Origin: Candidatus Rokuibacteriota bacterium
GTDB lineage: Bacteria; Methylomirabilota; Methylomirabilia; Rokubacteriales; CSP1-6
NCBI GenBank assembly: GCA_016206385.1
Contig: JACQRS010000172.1
Span: 1 to 8,147, forward strand
DNA: 8,147 bases
Direction: 5' to 3'
Part shown: piece after piece, positions 5,613-8,147 of the stretch
Layout: every line of letters starts with the position of its first letter
Position numbering within the stretch: the first letter of the stretch is position 1
The notes under the pieces: model-generated
Told to the model about the DNA's origin: nothing
The model's input: only the letters and a program-made list of their open reading frames with translations
The model's database searches: none
Program-made: the position numbers and the translations under genes

Positions 5613-7532
5613 TTAGGGCATCCACGTCCAGAGCTTGAGCCGCACCCAGTCGATCACCTGGCGGGTCCAGATCCATACGAGCAGGCGGCGGCCGACCTCG
5701 ACCTTGCCCACGCCCTCCATCCCGGGCCGGAGGCGTTCCGGCGTGCTCTCAAGCTGCGCTTCAACGCGGAAATAGTTGCGCCCCTCTTGCGCGGTGGAGA
5801 CCGGCGTTATCTTCTCCACCCGGAATGGCAGGGGTACCTCGGGGAAGGCCGAGAGCAGGAGCTGGCCCTTCTGTCCGACGGCGACATCGGCAACGTCGCG
5901 CTCGTCCACCTGCAGGATCACCCGGTAGGCGTCGAGCGGCGCCACCTCGAAGAGCACCTGCCCCCGCTCCACGGGCGAGCCCAGCATCTGGCTGAGGTCC
6001 CCGGTGACGACCACCCCGTTGAAGGGCGCGAGAACCCGGGTCCGGGAGAGTTGGTCCTCCAGCAGGCTGAGTTGGGCCTTCGCCTGGTCGATCTGCGCGG
6101 TGAGGATCGTAACTTGGGCGGCATCGCGCTTCGCCATTGCCTGGCGGTACTGCTTCACCAGTTGCTCGTGCTGGCTCAGCCACTTGAGCCGCTCCAGCCG
6201 CATCTCCCGATCATCCAGCGCGCAGAGGACCTGGCCTTGGCGCACGAGATCACCTGCCCGCACGCGGGCCTCGGCAATATAGCCGTTGAAAGGAGCGACC
6301 GCGGCTCGCCGGATCTCGGGCTCGAGGGTGGTGGTCGCCGACACCCGGAAGTCGCCCGTGGCGCCAGCAAAGAACAGGACCACGGCCGCCGCCCCGACGA
6401 CAGCCAACTTCAGGGCGACATAGTGGGGGCCGATCAGACGGGCGAGCCAGGTCCGGCACGTCTCGACCGCCTTCGTGGCCAGCCATCGGTCGTCCCGCCT
6501 CTGAATCTCGAGGACGGGACCGGCCACGGCTGCCACGGCCTCGCATAACTCAACGGTCGGAGGGTCGAAGGGGCGATCGCCCGGGCGCTCCAGCGTGAGC
6601 GCGCCGACGAGCCGGTCGCCGTGGCTTAGAGGGATCGAGCAGATCGCGCCAGAGCCGTGCTGTCGCGCCAGCTCCATATGCGCCCGGGTCACCCGGGGCG
6701 GCCCGTCCCGTGGAGCGGGATGGACGATGGTGCCCTGCTGATCCAGGGCCTCGTCCATGGCGTTGCCTATGGCACGGATCAGGTTCGTCTGTTTCCCGAA
6801 GTGGGCGCTGTGGGACACCGCCCGAACCTGCACGCGTCCAGCGCGAACGAATCCGATGCTGGCTCGATCGCATTCAAGCCGAGTCGCCAGCGCGGTCACG
6901 AAGGCCATCGCCGCCCCTGAAAAGCGCTCGTGGCTGACCGTCGTCGCAGCGAGATCCAGGACCATCTGCAAACGTCCCTTGGCGGCCTCATCCCTGGCTG
7001 CCTCTTCCCGGCGGAACAGGACCTCGAGCCAGGCCGCCCCCCAGTGGAGGCGACGCAGCACGGCCTGAAGCTGTGGCTCGGGCCGGGGGACGACATCCAG
7101 GACGATGACGCCATGCAGCCGTCCCGCCACCTCGATGGGGTAGGCGACTTCGTAGCGTTCCCGCGAAGGACCGCCATCCGGCCCGCCCGGCTCACGCCGG
7201 AGGAGCAGGCCGCGCCGTTCGCTCAACGCCTGCTTGGCCGTGGCAGTGAGGTACTGCAGGCTCTGCCGCGCTTCGGGCCAAACGGCCGCAGCCGAGAAGG
7301 AACCGCGATCCGGGGGCCCAAGCAGCACCAGGCCGCCCGAGACGCCGTCAATCATGCGGCACTGGAGAGCGAGCCAGCTTTGACAGAATGCCTCGGTGGT
7401 CGCCGCCTCGGCAAATGCCGCCCACAAGCCGCGATCCCCGTCTGGAGGCTGCTGGTCCACGGCACTGTACCCTGTCCCCGGTTTCCCCAGGGTCGTCCGC
7501 TGGTCCAAATCGAGATGATCCATCCCCAGCAC
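5613..7532 (-). CDS. Tandem GAF domain / single TM / HlyD-type adaptor fusion protein
   Basis: A 639-residue protein. It starts at GTG 7530-7532 or at ATG 7521-7523; neither has a clear ribosome site. Residues about 33-175 look like a diverged GAF domain, with YPIEVAGRLHGVIVLDV at 131-147. About 185-345 is a clearer GAF domain: CDRASIGFVRAGRVQVRAVS (221-240), GAICSIPLSHGDRLVGALTLER (295-316), and the closing helix LCEAVAAVAGPVLE. A hydrophobic segment at about 372-391 should cross the membrane once, leaving GAF in the cytoplasm and the rest outside. The HlyD part follows: AVAPFNGYIAEARVRAGDLV (411-430), a helical hairpin at about 440-497, RVLAPFNGVVVTGDLSQMLG (499-518), and barrel strands to about 612. 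It ends in an unusual tryptophan-rich tail (617-639, five W). GAF domains bind small ligands or partners. The fusion suggests a cytoplasmic signal is passed to a periplasmic adaptor. No histidine kinase or output enzyme domain is present. Confidence 0.87.
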   Translation of the reverse strand: MLGMDHLDLDQRTTLGKPGTGYSAVDQQPPDGDRGLWAAFAEAATTEAFCQSWLALQCRMIDGVSGGLVLLGPPDRGSFSAAAVWPEARQSLQYLTATAKQALSERRGLLLRREPGGPDGGPSRERYEVAYPIEVAGRLHGVIVLDVVPRPEPQLQAVLRRLHWGAAWLEVLFRREEAARDEAAKGRLQMVLDLAATTVSHERFSGAAMAFVTALATRLECDRASIGFVRAGRVQVRAVSHSAHFGKQTNLIRAIGNAMDEALDQQGTIVHPAPRDGPPRVTRAHMELARQHGSGAICSIPLSHGDRLVGALTLERPGDRPFDPPTVELCEAVAAVAGPVLEIQRRDDRWLATKAVETCRTWLARLIGPHYVALKLAVVGAAAVVLFFAGATGDFRVSATTTLEPEIRRAAVAPFNGYIAEARVRAGDLVRQGQVLCALDDREMRLERLKWLSQHEQLVKQYRQAMAKRDAAQVTILTAQIDQAKAQLSLLEDQLSRTRVLAPFNGVVVTGDLSQMLGSPVERGQVLFEVAPLDAYRVILQVDERDVADVAVGQKGQLLLSAFPEVPLPFRVEKITPVSTAQEGRNYFRVEAQLESTPERLRPGMEGVGKVEVGRRLLVWIWTRQVIDWVRLKLWTWMP

Positions 7533-7557
7533 CGAATCCGGAGGATCCCCCGGGGGT

Positions 7558-7911
7558 TCAGCGTGTCGGCCGGCTCTCCGGCTGCTCGCCGGGTCGGCCC
7601 GCCTCCACGCTTAGGGCGCCGAAGCGGGTCTCGTACTCGCGCATCACGTTGCTGAGCAGGTCTGCCAGTCGCTTCGCCGCGAAGGGGCTGAGGATGATTC
7701 GGTCGGTGAGCTGCACACGGATCTCCGCCCGGCCCCGCTCCCAGGCCTGATTGACCCCGAAAACCAGGACCACCTCTTCCCGCGTGCTCGACACGTTGCA
7801 GACGTTGGCGTACGAACTCTTCAAGTTAGTATCGTCCCACCGGATCGTCTGCTGTGTCGCCGCCGGTCGTGCGCCCGCCGCCGCCGGTCCTTCGCTCCGA
7901 TCATTGGCCAT
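7558..7911 (-). CDS. DUF3467 family small protein
   Basis: A 117-residue soluble protein. Residues about 23-100 fit DUF3467: SYANVCNVSSTREEVVLVFG (33-52), then RAEIRVQLTDRIILSPFAAK (61-80), RLADLLSNVMREYETRFG (81-98). The N- and C-terminal tails are A/G/P/R/E-rich and probably disordered. There is no signal peptide or membrane segment, so it is likely cytoplasmic. The biochemical role of the family is not known to me. The start was placed at the ATG 7909-7911, because AAGGAGG sits six bases upstream of it; an in-frame ATG two codons earlier overlaps that site and is a poor start. It is the first complete gene of the minus-strand cluster, 25 nt ahead of the GAF/HlyD gene, which suggests a linked function. 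Confidence 0.87.
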   Translation of the reverse strand: MANDRSEGPAAAGARPAATQQTIRWDDTNLKSSYANVCNVSSTREEVVLVFGVNQAWERGRAEIRVQLTDRIILSPFAAKRLADLLSNVMREYETRFGALSVEAGRPGEQPESRPTR

Positions 7912-7917
7912 GAGCAT

Positions 7918-7924
7918 CCTCCTT
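7918..7924 (-). promoter_or_regulatory. Strong Shine-Dalgarno site for the DUF3467 gene
   Basis: AAGGAGG on the minus strand has a 6-nt spacer to the ATG at 7909-7911. It is the best ribosome site in the window and decides the start codon: the ATG at 7915-7917 overlaps its immediate edge and would be too close. Confidence 0.8.
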
Positions 7925-7960
7925 GCGCGCGGTTCCCCTGGGTGTTCCCTCTCTCCACCG

Positions 7961-7990
7961 ATCAGAAACGTCGCGTTCGGTCCCCCTCAA
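7961..7990 (-). promoter_or_regulatory. Weak candidate sigma-70-type promoter for the cluster
   Basis: On the minus strand TTGAGG (7985-7990) and TCTGAT (7961-7966) are 18 nt apart. Each matches four of six bases of the -35 and -10 consensus. The pair lies about 50 nt upstream of the DUF3467 gene, the expected place for the promoter of the 7911-to-531 unit. CCGATC (7959-7964) and GATCGG (7991-7996) flank it as a 6-base inverted repeat. Such matches are common by chance, and the organism's consensus is unknown. Confidence 0.2.
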
Positions 7991-8018
7991 GATCGGGGCC
8001 GTTTTCTCGCCCATGTCG

Positions 8019-8147
8019 CTAGGCCACGGGACCTTTCTTGTGGCCCCGGGGACCACTGGCGAGCCATGGCTCCACCGATGCGTGGAGCACCACCTGGATA
8101 TTGCCGTTGGGACCGAGGGCGCTTTTGGTCGTCGCGAGATCCAGCAC
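8019..8147 (-). CDS. Possible C-terminal fragment of an unidentified protein (5' end outside window)
   Basis: The minus-strand frame is open from the window edge to TAG at 8019-8021, giving 42 residues. It contains a beta-strand-like part (GPNGNIQVVLHASVEPW) and a basic tail ending RGHKKGPVA. Third codon positions are GC-rich, as in the neighbours, but the opposite strand (ATG at 8013) is also open to the edge with similar composition, so the call is uncertain. I do not recognise the family. If real, it lies 107 nt upstream of the DUF3467 gene in the same direction. Confidence 0.35.
   Translation of the reverse strand: MLDLATTKSALGPNGNIQVVLHASVEPWLASGPRGHKKGPVA

Noticed and set aside
3705..6548. 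A 947-codon open frame on the plus strand
   Set aside because: It runs antisense through the M50 fusion, the palindromic spacer and most of the GAF/HlyD gene. Its translation is low-complexity (rich in R, P, G, H) without domain motifs, while the minus strand has clear families. Long antisense frames are common in GC-rich DNA.
7979..8006. Hairpin GG-CCCC / GGGG-CC followed by GTTTTC on the plus strand, as a terminator
   Set aside because: No plus-strand gene is supported upstream, and on the minus strand the hairpin has no T tail, so a terminator role for the known genes is not supported.

Overview
The window is GC-rich bacterial DNA with high GC at third codon positions. It shows Gram-negative traits: periplasmic adaptor proteins and a signal peptide. 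The lineage cannot be fixed from this sequence. An environmental high-GC phylum such as Methylomirabilota/Rokubacteria or a deltaproteobacterial relative would fit, but that is a guess.

Layout. Bases 1-324 (+) hold the 3' end of an enoyl-CoA hydratase/isomerase family gene, which converges on the main block. Bases 325-530 are a non-coding convergent gap with a weak terminator candidate and a nested inverted repeat. Bases 531-7911 are all on the minus strand and form a tight gene cluster. In transcription order it encodes: a small DUF3467-type protein (7558-7911); a two-GAF, one-TM-segment, HlyD-type adaptor fusion (5613-7532); a PqqD-like, M50 metalloprotease-like membrane, HlyD-type adaptor fusion (3348-5495); a short SecA-like ATPase (1364-3355); and a signal-peptide-bearing soluble HlyD/RND-type periplasmic adaptor (531-1367). 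The last three genes overlap or abut (8-nt and 4-nt overlaps), which indicates one transcription unit with translational coupling. The only sizeable gap inside the cluster (5496-5612) holds a striking octamer-based palindromic repeat. Bases 7912-8018 are the likely leader and promoter region. Bases 8019-8147 may be the C-terminal end of another minus-strand gene.

How the genes may work together (inference). A SecA-type motor, an M50/PqqD membrane protein and three different adaptor-type proteins look like a dedicated trans-envelope export or peptide-processing machine. The PqqD-like domain could bind a substrate or leader. The M50 core could cleave it or form part of the membrane channel. The SecA-like ATPase would supply energy, and the three adaptors would span the periplasm. 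The GAF domains suggest control by a cytoplasmic signal. No ABC transporter, RND pump, outer-membrane channel or obvious substrate is present, so the set is not a standard type 1 or RND system. It is the best candidate here for a poorly described system.
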